Source: Arthrobacter sp. 31Y (GTDB taxonomy: Bacteria > Actinomycetota > Actinomycetes > Actinomycetales > Micrococcaceae). Taken from it: DNA of 64,000 nucleotides. This document shows, piece after piece, positions 44,509-54,800 of the stretch. A program made the translations under genes and the position numbers. Location: the NCBI RefSeq assembly GCF_000526335.1, contig NZ_JAFW01000001.1:4898001-4962000 (forward strand), read 5' to 3'. The notes beneath the pieces were generated by a model, which made no database searches, had not been told where the DNA came from, and saw nothing but the letters and a program-made list of their open reading frames with translations. Within the stretch, counting starts at the first letter, position 1, and every line of letters begins with the position of its first letter.

Positions 44509-45279
44509 CGCCGCATTCTCATCAATAAGCCATAAGGTTCTGGCGCGCCCCACGGGTCCCGCTGCGGGGACCTGAACGGGGTTGGCGCCTGCCAGGGCCA
44601 GGCCCACTGCTCCGGCTTTGTCCTCGCCGGCAACAACCATCCAGATTTCCTGGGCGGTGTTGATAGCCGGAAGCGTCAAGGAGATTCGCGACGATGGCGG
44701 CTTGGGCGAGTTCTCCACGCCCACCACAGTGCGGCTCTTCTCACGGATTCCGGCTTGCTCGGGAAAGAGCGATGCTACGTGCGCGTCGGGTCCGACACCG
44801 AGGAGCAAGATGTCAAAGCGCGGCAGGATGCCTGCCTGTTCGGGCCTGTCATCGGAAGTATCAGCAGCGTGCTCCGCCTCAGCTGCGGACTTAAGTTCTT
44901 CCGCGTAGGCCGAGGCTGCCTCATCGGCTGTGCCGAACTGATCCGTGGATCCGGGTTCGTGAACACGCGCAGGATCCACTGCCAGGTGAGCCAGCAATGC
45001 CTGATGTGCTTGGCGGGTGTTCCTGTCGTCGCTATCGGCGGCAACAAAACGCTCGTCACCCCACCAGAAGTTAACCCGGGACCAATCCACTGCGGGTGCC
45101 GCGGCGGAGTCAGCCACAGCCTTCAGGGTCCCAATACCAATGGTTCCGCCGGTGAGGACCACCGTGGCCTCACCATGCTTGTCCTGGACATCCACGAGCT
45201 TGGTGATGAGACGTGCCGCAATGGCCGCCATCAATACCTTCGAGTCGGGGTGGATGCTTACTCTCGGCTCAGCGTGCAC
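44461..45279 (-). CDS. pgl: 6-phosphogluconolactonase
   Basis: A 272-residue lactonase of the DevB/NagB fold that hydrolyses 6-phosphogluconolactone. VLTGGTIGIGTLKAV, VDWSRVNFWWGDERFVAADSDDRN and FDILLLGVGPDAHVASLFPEQAG (catalytic His) are clear. GTG start inside the end of opcA (11-bp overlap). The C-terminal end overlaps rbpA on the other strand. Confidence 0.95.
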   Translation of the reverse strand: MHAEPRVSIHPDSKVLMAAIAARLITKLVDVQDKHGEATVVLTGGTIGIGTLKAVADSAAAPAVDWSRVNFWWGDERFVAADSDDRNTRQAHQALLAHLAVDPARVHEPGSTDQFGTADEAASAYAEELKSAAEAEHAADTSDDRPEQAGILPRFDILLLGVGPDAHVASLFPEQAGIREKSRTVVGVENSPKPPSSRISLTLPAINTAQEIWMVVAGEDKAGAVGLALAGANPVQVPAAGPVGRARTLWLIDENAASRVPQQLVRKDPAGA

Positions 45280-46210
45280 TTGTCTGGACTCTCCTCTGGC
45301 TGGTAAGTGGAAGTCCCATCGTAATCACTTCTCCGAAGACTTCGTCGGGGTCGAGCCGGCGGAGTTCTTCGGCGAGGCAGTCCTTGAGGCTTCTGCGGGG
45401 GAGGGTGATGCGTTGCGCGGGCTGGCCCGGTTGGGTCAGTTCTGCCACGGACAAGCCTGGACGGAAGAGCTGGACGTCACCACTTGCACGCGTCAGCCGG
45501 ACACGGCGAATACCGGTACCTGCGGGGTCGGCCACAATCGTGACGGGAGCCTCCAGTGCCAGGCTGAGCCAAGCGGCCAGCAGCAAGGTGCTGGGGGAAT
45601 CGGAGGCACCTTCAACGGCTACGGCGGAGACAGGGTCACTATCAACTTGGTCGAACACTGCTGCGAGTTGCATGCGCCAGTTGGTCAGGCGGGTCCAGGC
45701 GAGGTCGGTGTCGCCGGCTTTGTACGTGGCGCGGATGTTCTCCAACGCCCGGCGGGGGTCGGGTTCGTTGGCCGAGTCGGTGATGCGGCGGTGCGCGATC
45801 CGGCCGATCGAGGTTTCACAGGCGCTTTCCGGGGCGCCGTGCGGCCACCACGCCACGATCGGCGCGTCCGGCAGGAGCAGGGCCGCGACCAGGGATTCGC
45901 TCTCGTGGGCCATGTGCCCGTGCCCGCGCAGCACGATGACCTCGGACGCTCCGGCGTCCCCACCCACCCGGATCTGCGCGTCCAGACGGTCCGGTCCTTC
46001 AACACCGGCGTCGGCCAGGACAATGATCCGGCAGGGGTGTTCCCTACTGGCTTCATTGGCGGCCTCGATGGCTTCTTCTTCCTGCCCGGACTTCGTCACC
46101 ACCACCAACGTCAACACACGACCCAGGGCGATCACACCGCCCTGCTCGCGCAGGGACATGATCTTCTTGGAAATCTTGGAGGTAGTGGTATCGGGAAGAT
46201 CTACAATCAT
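45269..46210 (-). CDS. opcA: Glucose-6-phosphate dehydrogenase assembly protein OpcA
   Basis: A 313-residue partner of Zwf found in actinobacteria and cyanobacteria. MIVDLPDTTTSKISKKIMSLREQGGVIALGRVLTLVV is the normal start, PDAPIVAWWPHGAPES the most conserved stretch, and GIRRVRLTRASGDVQLFRPG follows. OpcA is required for full dehydrogenase activity and its tetramerisation. ATGA overlap with zwf indicates coupling and matched synthesis. Confidence 0.96.
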   Translation of the reverse strand: MIVDLPDTTTSKISKKIMSLREQGGVIALGRVLTLVVVTKSGQEEEAIEAANEASREHPCRIIVLADAGVEGPDRLDAQIRVGGDAGASEVIVLRGHGHMAHESESLVAALLLPDAPIVAWWPHGAPESACETSIGRIAHRRITDSANEPDPRRALENIRATYKAGDTDLAWTRLTNWRMQLAAVFDQVDSDPVSAVAVEGASDSPSTLLLAAWLSLALEAPVTIVADPAGTGIRRVRLTRASGDVQLFRPGLSVAELTQPGQPAQRITLPRRSLKDCLAEELRRLDPDEVFGEVITMGLPLTSQRRVQTSAR

Positions 46211-47751
46211 GGCCTTCTCCAGGTTCGTCCGTCACGGGCCAGCAAGGCATCGGCCGAAGCCGGCCCCCAACTACCCGGAGCGTAGGGTTGCGGTTGTTCA
46301 TCGAGCCCGGCCCAGTACTCCTCGAACGGGTCAAGGATCTTCCAGGACAACTCCACTTCCTGATGCCGCGGGAACAGCGGCGGCTCACCCAACAACACAT
46401 CCAGGATCAGACGTTCGTAGGCTTCGGGACTGGACTCGGTAAAGGAATGGCCATAGCCGAAGTCCATGGTCACATCACGGACTTCCATCTGCGTGCCCGG
46501 AACCTTGGACCCGAACCGGATCGTGGCACCCTCATCGGGCTGGACCCGGATCACCACCGCGTTCTGACCAAAGTCATCCTCACCATGATCACGGAACAAC
46601 AGGTTCGGTGCCCGCTTGAACACCACCGCGATCTCAGTCACGCGCCGGCCCAGCCGCTTACCCGCGCGCAGGTAAAACGGCACACCATTCCAACGCCGGG
46701 TGTTGATATCCACCCGGATCGCCGCGAACGTCTCAGTCTTCGAATCAGCCGGGATACCATCCTCATCCAAATACCCCAGGACTTCCTCCCCGCCCTGCCA
46801 CCCACCGGTGAACTGACCCCGGGCCGAATGCGTGGACAAATCCTCGGGCAGCTTGACCGCGGCGAGGACCTTTTCCTTCTCCGCCCGCAAATCATCGGCA
46901 TTAAACGAAATGGGCTCTTCCATCGCCGTCAACGCCAGCAACTGGAGCAAGTGGTTCTGGATCACGTCACGGGCAGCACCCACACCGTCGTAATACCCCG
47001 CACGCCCACCCGTACCAATATCCTCGGCCATGGTGATCTGGACATGGTCCACGTAATTGGCGTTCCACAACGGCTCGAACAACTGGTTCGCGAAACGCAA
47101 CGCCAGAATGTTCTGCACCGTCTCCTTACCCAGGTAATGATCAATCCGGAACACCGCATCAGCCGGGAACACCGACTCCACAATGTCGTTGAGCTGCCGG
47201 GCCGACTCAAGATCATGCCCGAACGGCTTCTCAATCACCACACGACGCCACTGACCCGGCTTCGCCTGCGCCAAACCATGCTTGGACAGCTGCCGGCAGA
47301 CCTGCTCAAACGCCTTCGGCGGGATCGACAAATAGAACCCATGATTACCACGGGTACCGCGGGTCTCATCCAACTCATCCAACACATCACCGAGGCGCTC
47401 GAAAGCGTCGTCGTCGTCGAACTCGCCCTGAACAAAACGGATACCCGAAGCGAGCTGCTCCCACACCGCTTCATCAAACTTCGTCCGCGCATGGGCCTTC
47501 ACGTTCTCCTTGACCTCAGCCGCGAAATCCGCGTTATCCCACTCCCGACGACCGAAACCCACCAAAGCAAAACTCGGCGGCAACAAGCCACGATTAGCGA
47601 GGTCATAAACCGCCGGCATCAGCTTCTTACGGGCAAGATCACCAGTGACCCCGAAGAACACCAACGACGACGGCCCGGCAATACGGTTCAAACGACGATC
47701 CCGCGGATCCCGCAAAGGATTCCGGACAGTGCCGTTCCTAGATTCTGGCAT
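46207..47751 (-). CDS. zwf: Glucose-6-phosphate 1-dehydrogenase
   Basis: A 514-residue enzyme committing glucose-6-phosphate to the pentose phosphate pathway with NADPH formation. VFFGVTGDLARKKLMPAVYDL is the coenzyme site, VVIEKPFGHDLESARQL and FRIDHYLGKETVQNILALRF contain the active-site Lys and His residues. The end GSWGPASADALLARDGRTWRRP is typical of actinobacterial Zwf. Separated from pgi by 15 bp; downstream opcA overlaps. Confidence 0.98.
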   Translation of the reverse strand: MPESRNGTVRNPLRDPRDRRLNRIAGPSSLVFFGVTGDLARKKLMPAVYDLANRGLLPPSFALVGFGRREWDNADFAAEVKENVKAHARTKFDEAVWEQLASGIRFVQGEFDDDDAFERLGDVLDELDETRGTRGNHGFYLSIPPKAFEQVCRQLSKHGLAQAKPGQWRRVVIEKPFGHDLESARQLNDIVESVFPADAVFRIDHYLGKETVQNILALRFANQLFEPLWNANYVDHVQITMAEDIGTGGRAGYYDGVGAARDVIQNHLLQLLALTAMEEPISFNADDLRAEKEKVLAAVKLPEDLSTHSARGQFTGGWQGGEEVLGYLDEDGIPADSKTETFAAIRVDINTRRWNGVPFYLRAGKRLGRRVTEIAVVFKRAPNLLFRDHGEDDFGQNAVVIRVQPDEGATIRFGSKVPGTQMEVRDVTMDFGYGHSFTESSPEAYERLILDVLLGEPPLFPRHQEVELSWKILDPFEEYWAGLDEQPQPYAPGSWGPASADALLARDGRTWRRP

Positions 47752-47766
47752 GTTTGGTTCTGTGCC

Positions 47767-49398
47767 TTAGCTTTCGAGTGCGCTGGCTTGTGTGGCCAAA
47801 GCAGAGACGAGTTCCTGGAGTTGGGCTACGCCCGCAGCGCGTTCGGTGAGGTGAAGACGCAGTACAGGACGGCCATGACCTTCCAGCACCTGGGCATCGC
47901 CCGAAGCCTGCGCGGCAATGAGCTGACCGAACGTGAAGGGGCGCTCAGGGATTTCGAGGTCGATGGATGATGCTGCAGTGATCTGCAGGAAGACTCCAAT
48001 GGCCGGTCCACCCTTATGGAACTGGCCGGTGGAGTGCAGGAACCGCGGACCCCAACCGAACGTCACCGGGCGGCCGCTGACAGCGGCGAGTTCGTCCCGG
48101 ATTCCTTCGAGCGGAGCGTGGGAGATGCGGTCCAAGTAGGCCTGGACGCTCAAATAACCGTCAGGGCCAAGCTGGGCGAGCAACGCCTGCACAGCTTCCG
48201 AGGCAGTCGAGGCGGAGCCGAGCCACTCACCGCCACGGACTTCCACTGCGCCGTCCGTGAAGGCAGACGGGGTGGGTTCGGGGCGGGCATCCAGCAGACC
48301 GCGCGCAGCCACCTTGGCGGCTTCGACGTCGGGCTGGTCGAACGGGTTGATGCCCAGAAGGCGTCCCGCTACCGCGGTAGCAAATTCCCAGACGAACATC
48401 TGGGAAGGCAGCCCACCGGCAATTGCCACTTGATTGTCACGAAGTTCGACGTCGGCATCCGCGCCTACCAGCCGCACCACCAACACGTCCTCGGCACCGT
48501 TCAGGGCTTCCGGGGAATCGGGGCCGGCCACCACCGGCAGAACACCAGTGCCCAGCTTGCCCGTGGATTCGGCGATGAGTTGCTCGGCCCAGTCGGCGAA
48601 ACCGACAATGCCCGAACCATCTTCCGCGATGACAATCTTGTTGCGCAGCGGGCTGGTACCACCCAGGGCAATGCCCAGGGCCAGTCCGATGTTGTCAGCT
48701 GAGTCTTCGTTCAGGATCTCAGCTGCTTCCTCTGCCTCGTCCAGGAAAGCCTGGATGTCCACGCCGGCCAGCCCGCAGGGGACTAGACCGAAGGCAGTGA
48801 GCGCCGAGAAGCGTCCGCCAACGTTGGGGTCAGCATTGAACACGGCACGGTAGCCCGCCTCGCGGGAGGCTTTGTCCAGAGGTGAGCCGGGGTCCGTGAC
48901 GATGATGATGCGGCTCTTGGCGTCGATACCGGCGTCGTTGAACGCCTTCTCGAACACGCGCCGCTGGGAGTCTGTCTCAACGGTGGAGCCCGACTTGGAA
49001 GAAACGACGATGGCCGTCTCTGCCAGCCGGTCCGTCAGGGCGGCAGTGACCTGTTCAGGGTCAGTGCTGTCCAGCACAGTCAGCTCGACGCCGGCGGTAC
49101 CGGCAATAACCTCAGGAGCCAAGGAAGACCCACCCATGCCACAAAGGACAATGCGGGAAACTCCTTCGGCACGGAGGGCATCACGAAGTGCCAGAATGTC
49201 CCCGACCAGTGCCTGGGATACGGTGGCGGCTTCTACCCAGCCAAGGCGTATCGCGGACTCGGACTCCGCGTCAGGGCCCCACAGGGTGTGGTCCCTCGCG
49301 AAAATCCGGGTTGCGATCTTTTCTTCGACCAGACCGTCAATATGCTGGGCGATTGCCTGCTGGGCGGCACCGCTGGCGTCGTAGCTGATTGTGCTCAT
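47767..49398 (-). CDS. pgi: Glucose-6-phosphate isomerase
   Basis: A 543-residue isomerase of glucose-6-phosphate and fructose-6-phosphate. IVLCGMGGSSLAPEVIAG and IVVSSKSGSTVETDSQRRVFEKAF are the sugar-phosphate SIS motifs, then GGRFSALTAFGLVP. The sequence is of the divergent actinobacterial type that lies between tal and zwf, unlike the E. coli form. Its position makes the operon able to recycle fructose-6-phosphate into the oxidative branch. Confidence 0.93.
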   Translation of the reverse strand: MSTISYDASGAAQQAIAQHIDGLVEEKIATRIFARDHTLWGPDAESESAIRLGWVEAATVSQALVGDILALRDALRAEGVSRIVLCGMGGSSLAPEVIAGTAGVELTVLDSTDPEQVTAALTDRLAETAIVVSSKSGSTVETDSQRRVFEKAFNDAGIDAKSRIIIVTDPGSPLDKASREAGYRAVFNADPNVGGRFSALTAFGLVPCGLAGVDIQAFLDEAEEAAEILNEDSADNIGLALGIALGGTSPLRNKIVIAEDGSGIVGFADWAEQLIAESTGKLGTGVLPVVAGPDSPEALNGAEDVLVVRLVGADADVELRDNQVAIAGGLPSQMFVWEFATAVAGRLLGINPFDQPDVEAAKVAARGLLDARPEPTPSAFTDGAVEVRGGEWLGSASTASEAVQALLAQLGPDGYLSVQAYLDRISHAPLEGIRDELAAVSGRPVTFGWGPRFLHSTGQFHKGGPAIGVFLQITAASSIDLEIPERPFTFGQLIAAQASGDAQVLEGHGRPVLRLHLTERAAGVAQLQELVSALATQASALES

Positions 49399-49404
49399 AG
49401 TGGG

Positions 49405-50523
49405 TTAGGAAGCCTTCCGTGCGGTGACGAGTGCGCCTTCAACGTCGGCGAGGAGTTCCTTCCAGGAGCCCACGAACTTCTCAAGGCCTTCGGTCTCGAG
49501 GAGGGTGACGACGTCGTTGTAAGAGACGCCGAGGGCTTCGAGGGCGTTGAGGGTCTCGTTCGCTTCGTCGTAGGTGCCGGTGATGGTGTCGCCGGTGACT
49601 ACTCCGTGGTCGAACGTGGCGTCGAGCGTCTTTTCCGGCATGGTGTTGACCACGCCGGCTGCAACAAGTTCGGTCACGTAGAGGGTGTCCGGGTACGCCG
49701 GGTCCTTCACGCCGGTGGATGCCCACAGGGGACGCTGGGGGAGGGCGCCGGCTTCTGCCAGCACTGCCCAGCGTTCGGTGGAGAAGAGCTCTTCGTAGAC
49801 CTGGTAAGCCAGGCGGGCGTTAGCGACGCCAGCTTTGCCCTTCAATGCCTTGGCTTCATCGGTGCCGATGGCGTCAAGGCGCTTGTCGATTTCCGAGTCA
49901 ACGCGGGACACGAAGAATGAAGCCACGGAGTGGATCTTGGAGAGGTCGTGGCCGTTCTCCTTGGCCTGCTCAAGGCCGGACTGGAAGGCGTTGATGACCG
50001 CGCGGTAGCGCTCCAAGGAGAAGATCAGCGTCACGTTGACGCTGATGCCCTCGGCCAAGGTAGCCGTGATGGCTTCGAGGCCTTCCAAGGTTGCCGGGAT
50101 CTTGATGTGGACATTGTCCTTGTTGACCTTGGCGTAAAGGTGCTTGGCCTCTGCGATGGTACCGGCGGTGTCCCAGGCAAGGCGGGGGTCCACCTCGATG
50201 GAGACGCGGCCATCCACGCCATTGGTTGCGGCTGCAACCGGCGCGAAAAGATCGCAGGCGTCGGCGACGTCCGTAGTGGTGATTTCGAAAATGGTCTCTT
50301 CGACGCTGGCGCCGGCTGCGGCCTGCGCTGCGATGGTGGCGTCGTAGTCCGTGCCGGAAGTGATGGCGGCGTGGAAGATGGACGGGTTGGTGGTTACACC
50401 AACCACGTTCTTTTCGTCGATGAGCTTCTGCAGGGTGCCTGTGTCCAGGCGGGTGCGGGAGAGGTCATCGAGCCAGATGGAAACGCCGGCGTCAGAGAGC
50501 TGCTGCGTGGGAGTGCTAGACAT
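49405..50523 (-). CDS. tal: Transaldolase
   Basis: A 372-residue class I aldolase-type enzyme of the non-oxidative pentose phosphate branch. [21 protein letters not shown] and [13 protein letters not shown] are N-terminal signatures; [16 protein letters not shown] contains the Schiff-base Lys, and [18 protein letters not shown] follows. The start at 50523 has AGGAGA 8 nt upstream; the frame is open further but runs into tkt. Six bp before pgi. Confidence 0.97.
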   Translation of the reverse strand: MSSTPTQQLSDAGVSIWLDDLSRTRLDTGTLQKLIDEKNVVGVTTNPSIFHAAITSGTDYDATIAAQAAAGASVEETIFEITTTDVADACDLFAPVAAATNGVDGRVSIEVDPRLAWDTAGTIAEAKHLYAKVNKDNVHIKIPATLEGLEAITATLAEGISVNVTLIFSLERYRAVINAFQSGLEQAKENGHDLSKIHSVASFFVSRVDSEIDKRLDAIGTDEAKALKGKAGVANARLAYQVYEELFSTERWAVLAEAGALPQRPLWASTGVKDPAYPDTLYVTELVAAGVVNTMPEKTLDATFDHGVVTGDTITGTYDEANETLNALEALGVSYNDVVTLLETEGLEKFVGSWKELLADVEGALVTARKAS

Positions 50524-50557
50524 GTGAATTTTTCTCCTGTGAGAGGGAAACAGACTG

Positions 50558-52684
50558 TTATGCGTTCGAGTCTGCGAGGGAGTCTTTGGCAGCGGCGGCA
50601 ACGGCTTCGGCGGTGATGCCGAATTCGTTGAACAGGCGCTTGTAGTCGGCCGACGCGCCGAAGTGTTCCAGAGAGATGGAACGACCTGCGTCGCCGACGA
50701 ATTCCTTCCAGCCGAGTGCGAGGCCGGCTTCAACGGAAACACGGGCCTTCACGGATGCCGGAAGTACGGACTCGCGGTAGGCCTCGTCCTGCTTGTTGAA
50801 CCACTCAACACACGGCATGGACACAACGCGGGCTGCGATGCCTTCAGCCTGAAGGGCTTCGCGGGCCTGCACTGCGAGCTGGACCTCCGAGCCGGTCCCG
50901 ATCAGGATGACCTGCGCGTCAACGGTTTCGCCGTCCTTGGAGGCTTCGGCCAGGACGTAGCCACCCTTGGCCACACCGGCGGTGGAACCGAAGGTGTCAC
51001 CGGTTGCTTCGCCTTCGCCGCGTGCGTAGGTGGGGATGTTCTGGCGGGTCAGGACAATGCCGGCCGGGTTCTCGTGGTTCTCCAGCATGACCTTCCATGC
51101 CGCGGAGACCTCGTTGGCATCACCGGGACGGACAACGTCCAGGCCCGGGATGGCACGCAGGGAAGCGAGCTGCTCCACCGGCTGGTGGGTGGGGCCGTCT
51201 TCGCCCAGGCCGATGGAGTCGTGCGTCCAGACGTACAGGGACGGGACACCCATCAGCGCACCGAGGCGGATGGCCGGGCGCTGGTAGTCGCTGAAGATCA
51301 GGAACGTGCCGGAGAAGGCGCGGGTACGGCCGTGCAGGGAGATGCCATTCACGATCGACGCGGCAGCGTGCTCACGGATACCGAAGTGCAGAACGCGGCC
51401 GTACGGGTTGCCCTTCCAGGCATCCGTGGAGCGCGACGCCGGAATGAACGACGGCGAACCTTCGATGGTGGTGTTGTTGGACTCCGCGAGGTCAGCCGAA
51501 CCGCCCCAGAGCTCCGGAAGAACCGGACCGATTGCGTTCAGGACCTTGCCCGAGGCTGCCCGGGTGGAAACGTCCTTGCCGGCTTCGAACACGGGAAGCG
51601 CGGCGTCGATGCCCACGGGGAGCTTCTTCGCCTCAACACGCTCCAGCAGGGCAGCAGCGTCGGGGTTGGCTGACTGCCATGCCTCGAACGAGGTCTGCCA
51701 GGCTGCGCGGGACTCGGCGCCGCGGTCCAGGACCTTGCGGGCGTGGGCCAGGACTTCCTCGTCAACGTCGAAGGACTTTGCCGGATCGAAACCGAGCACG
51801 CTCTTCAACGCTGCAACTTCCTCGGCGCCCAGTGCGGAACCGTGGATCTTGCCCGTGTTCTGCTTCTTCGGTGCCGGGTAGCCAATGATGGTACGCAGCG
51901 AGATGATGGACGGCTTGTTCGTCTCTGCCTTTGCTGCCTGCAGCGCGGAGTACAGTTCCTGAACGTCTTCGACGTAGTCGCCGGTCTTGGTCCAGTCAAC
52001 GCGCTGGGTGTGCCAGCCATAGGCTTCGTATCGCTTGAGGACGTCTTCGGTGAAGGCAATGTCGGTGTCGTCTTCGATGGAGATGTGGTTCTCGTCGTAG
52101 ATCACTACGAGGTTGCCCAGTTCCTGGTGGCCGGCAAGCGAGGACGCCTCGGACGTCACACCTTCCTGCAGGTCGCCGTCGGAAGCGATCACCCAGATGG
52201 TGTGGTCGAACGGCGACTCGCCGGCGGGAGCATCGGCGTCGAACAGGCCGCGTTGGCGACGCTGGGAGTAAGCGAAACCAACAGCGGAAGCCAAGCCCTG
52301 GCCCAGCGGGCCTGTGGTGATTTCCACACCGGCGGTGTGCTTGTACTCGGGGTGTCCCGGGGTCAGTGAACCCCAGGTACGCAGCGCCTCAAGGTCCTTC
52401 AGTTCCAGCCCGTAACCGGAAAGGAACAGCTGGATGTAAAGGGTCAGCGAGGTGTGACCGGGGGACAGGACGAACCGGTCACGGCCAATCCAATCCGGGT
52501 TCTTGGGGTCATGGCGCATCAGCTTCTGGAACAGCAGGTACGCTGCCGGAGCCAAGCTCATCGCCGTACCAGGGTGGCCGTTGCCGACCTTCTCCACGGC
52601 GTCAGCGGCCAACACGCGAACGGTGTCAACTGCCTTCTTGTCCAGATCGGTCCATGACAGTTCTTGCTCTTCCAAATGTGGCAC
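50558..52684 (-). CDS. tkt: Transketolase
   Basis: A 708-residue thiamine-diphosphate enzyme moving two-carbon units between sugar phosphates. [19 protein letters not shown] (His), [19 protein letters not shown]...[18 protein letters not shown] (GDG...N motif for ThDP and Mg), and the pyrimidine domain [20 protein letters not shown] with [22 protein letters not shown] are present. GTG 52684 ([11 protein letters not shown]) was chosen; the frame is open to 52744. First gene of tkt-tal-pgi-zwf-opcA-pgl. Confidence 0.97.
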   Translation of the reverse strand: MPHLEEQELSWTDLDKKAVDTVRVLAADAVEKVGNGHPGTAMSLAPAAYLLFQKLMRHDPKNPDWIGRDRFVLSPGHTSLTLYIQLFLSGYGLELKDLEALRTWGSLTPGHPEYKHTAGVEITTGPLGQGLASAVGFAYSQRRQRGLFDADAPAGESPFDHTIWVIASDGDLQEGVTSEASSLAGHQELGNLVVIYDENHISIEDDTDIAFTEDVLKRYEAYGWHTQRVDWTKTGDYVEDVQELYSALQAAKAETNKPSIISLRTIIGYPAPKKQNTGKIHGSALGAEEVAALKSVLGFDPAKSFDVDEEVLAHARKVLDRGAESRAAWQTSFEAWQSANPDAAALLERVEAKKLPVGIDAALPVFEAGKDVSTRAASGKVLNAIGPVLPELWGGSADLAESNNTTIEGSPSFIPASRSTDAWKGNPYGRVLHFGIREHAAASIVNGISLHGRTRAFSGTFLIFSDYQRPAIRLGALMGVPSLYVWTHDSIGLGEDGPTHQPVEQLASLRAIPGLDVVRPGDANEVSAAWKVMLENHENPAGIVLTRQNIPTYARGEGEATGDTFGSTAGVAKGGYVLAEASKDGETVDAQVILIGTGSEVQLAVQAREALQAEGIAARVVSMPCVEWFNKQDEAYRESVLPASVKARVSVEAGLALGWKEFVGDAGRSISLEHFGASADYKRLFNEFGITAEAVAAAAKDSLADSNA

Positions 52685-53112
52685 GAAAACCGAGCCCCTC
52701 TCTGTGCTGACGGCAGGCGTACGGACACGGCACGCAGGAAGCACAGGATGGCGCCCGCTGCAATGTGTCTACCAGCCGTTCACCATTGAAACGTTGATCT
52801 CTCATCCAGACGCACGGATATCCGAGAATACGGTTTCCCGGATCGTCAACGTGTGCTGATCTGCTCAACAGCTTAGCCCTAAACGTGTCATGGAACTCAG
52901 GGAATCCCACTAACTGGACAGAAATTCCCTTATATGAATCACCATGGCCCGGCGAAGGAGTGAAGATTCTGAAACATTGACGAATTTTGCGGACAACGGG
53001 CCACTTCCGGCCACGGTATGATATTTGGAGGCCACCAGCGGTTCATGCGCCCGTGTTTGCTTTCGACAACAGGGACGGCAGCCGCTGTGAGAACCCCAGA
53101 GCATAGAACAGA
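52685..53112. other. 428-bp divergent intergenic region (tkt / ctaB)
   Basis: No convincing gene. Toward ctaB there is TATGAT at 53017-53022 as a probable -10, then a 23-codon frame (53045-53116) whose TGA overlaps the ctaB GTG. Toward tkt, TTGACG and TATTCT occur on the minus strand near 52845, but only 13 bp apart, so that pair is doubtful. CGGATATCCG near 52817 is a short palindrome. Confidence 0.6.
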
Positions 53113-54075
53113 GTGACTGCCGCCGTGAGCACAACTGATACGCCCGTCAACGCGTCCCCGGCCCGGGGAAGCCTTGGAATGTCCCGTAAGTTCAAGGCGT
53201 ATCTGGCACTGACCAAACCCCGTGTCATCGAACTGCTCCTGGTCAGTACCCTGCCCACCATGATCTTCGCCCAGCGCGGCTTCCCGTCCATCGGCCTGAT
53301 CCTGGCCACCCTCGTAGGTGGCGCTTTCGCTGCGGGCAGTGCTGGTGTCTTCAACTGCTACATCGACCGCGACATCGACAAACTGATGCACCGTACCGAA
53401 AAGCGTCCGCTGGTCACCGGTGAAGTAACTCCTCGAGAAGCCCTCATCTTCGCTTGGATTCTCGGGGCGGCATCGATCGCCATACTGTGGTTCGGTGCCA
53501 ACCCTCTGTCGGCCTGGCTCGGCCTCGGCGCCATCGTCTTCTACGTAGTCATCTACACCATGATCCTGAAGCGCCGCACGGCCCAGAACATTGTGTGGGG
53601 CGGAGCAGCGGGATGTTTCCCGGTCCTGATCGCCTGGGCCGCTGTCACCAACACTGTCGAGTGGCCCGCAATCGTGCTCTTCATGGTGATCTTCCTGTGG
53701 ACGCCTCCGCATTACTGGCCCCTGTCCATGCGCTACGGCGAGGACTACCGCAACGCCAAAGTGCCTATGCTTGGCGCCATCGCCGGCGCCAAAGTGGTCT
53801 CAGTCCAGGTTGTCCTGTACGCCTGGGCCATGGTTGCCTGCTCGTTGCTGATGGTGCCCGTTGGTGGGGCTGGCTGGGTCTACACAATCGTCGCCGTAGC
53901 CGCCGGGGCCTGGTTCCTCTACGAAAGCCACGCTCTGTACAAGCGCGCACAGGGTGGCGACGTTTCCAACAAGGGTGCCATGAAGGTCTTCCACGGCTCC
54001 ATCAGCTACCTGACATTGCTCTTCATCGCATTGGCCGTTGACCCCTTCATTGGCTCAGCGATCGTCGGAGGCTAG
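53113..54075 (+). CDS. ctaB: Protoheme IX farnesyltransferase (heme O synthase)
   Basis: A 320-residue membrane prenyltransferase with about nine helices. [25 protein letters not shown] is the first Asp-rich prenyl diphosphate site (N-x3-D-x3-D), and [25 protein letters not shown] the second conserved region. It adds a farnesyl group to heme b for cytochrome oxidase. GTG start; a second GTG four codons on is possible. CtaA is encoded nearby on the other strand. Confidence 0.96.
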   Translation: MTAAVSTTDTPVNASPARGSLGMSRKFKAYLALTKPRVIELLLVSTLPTMIFAQRGFPSIGLILATLVGGAFAAGSAGVFNCYIDRDIDKLMHRTEKRPLVTGEVTPREALIFAWILGAASIAILWFGANPLSAWLGLGAIVFYVVIYTMILKRRTAQNIVWGGAAGCFPVLIAWAAVTNTVEWPAIVLFMVIFLWTPPHYWPLSMRYGEDYRNAKVPMLGAIAGAKVVSVQVVLYAWAMVACSLLMVPVGGAGWVYTIVAVAAGAWFLYESHALYKRAQGGDVSNKGAMKVFHGSISYLTLLFIALAVDPFIGSAIVGG

Positions 54076-54102
54076 CCTCCGCGGTACGGCAAGTCTTCAA
54101 AC

Positions 54103-54148
54103 AAAAGCGCGACGTCGGCACTCACCTGAGTGCCGACGTCGCGCTTTT
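54103..54148. terminator. Perfect 22-bp bidirectional terminator
   Basis: AAAAGCGCGACGTCGGCACT and its complement form arms 54103-54124 and 54127-54148. The A and T ends make it work both ways, between the convergent ctaB and the TOPRIM gene. Confidence 0.9.
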
Positions 54149-54169
54149 CCTTCCCCCAAGAACGCTCGC

Positions 54170-54718
54170 TCACATGGCGAAAGATGCAACCAAACGAGCC
54201 AATGGGGGCGGCGCCTTTCCGGCCGGTAATGCGGAAACCAACAGTGGCGCGTATCGGATCTTGTTTCCGCTGCGTCCGCCGAAGAACCGCCGCAACTGCG
54301 CTTCCACTGGCCGCTCCCGCAGTGAAGGCTGTCGTTGCAGGCGCTCGAACGACGCGAGCTCACCCTGGTCCGCGATGACACCGAGCACGGCGTCAACGCC
54401 CAGGCAACGGATGAGTTCGTCCTCGAGATCAGCATCACAGATTTGAAACCCCAGCTCCTCCAATGGACCCGAACCCATACCTGCCCTGTATAGTGCGCGG
54501 GCAATTCCCCGGGACTCCCGTGAATCGCAGAGGCCCAGCAAGCGGTGCCCGGCGCCATTCGGGCCGTAGCGATCAAGGAAGTGGACGATGCTCGTGGCAC
54601 CGCCCATCTGCACCACCGAAACGGAACCCGCCGCGAGGTCGTGTCCGAGTCGGCCTGCCAGCGTTTCAACCGCCAAGCGGTCACTTTCGCCCTCTACCAG
54701 CACTGTTGTCGACTGCAT
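54170..54718 (-). CDS. Stand-alone TOPRIM-domain protein
   Basis: A 182-residue protein whose start, STTVLVEGESDRLAVETLAGRLG, is the first TOPRIM motif (catalytic Glu) as found in OLD-family nucleases, and LLGLCDSRES fits the DxD-like second acidic site, here D-S-R. There is no ATPase domain attached, so this is not a complete OLD protein. The remainder is helical with no named domain. The start ATG at 54718 immediately precedes the motif. It may be a nuclease or a nucleotidyl-transfer protein; unknown. Confidence 0.6.
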   Translation of the reverse strand: MQSTTVLVEGESDRLAVETLAGRLGHDLAAGSVSVVQMGGATSIVHFLDRYGPNGAGHRLLGLCDSRESRGIARALYRAGMGSGPLEELGFQICDADLEDELIRCLGVDAVLGVIADQGELASFERLQRQPSLRERPVEAQLRRFFGGRSGNKIRYAPLLVSALPAGKAPPPLARLVASFAM

Positions 54719-54800
54719 TGGACCAGTATGCCGGACGCCCTCATGGGCCCCTGGCTGAGCGCACAAGGCCACGAAATGTCAGGAAACGAAGGTAGCGGAA

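Noticed and set aside
46288-47970. 560-codon open frame antisense to zwf and the end of pgi
   Set aside because: Composition-driven shadow of the real zwf gene.
52780-52870. TTGACG/TATTCT pair as tkt promoter
   Set aside because: Spacing is only 13 bp, too short for a standard sigma-A promoter; mentioned only as doubtful.
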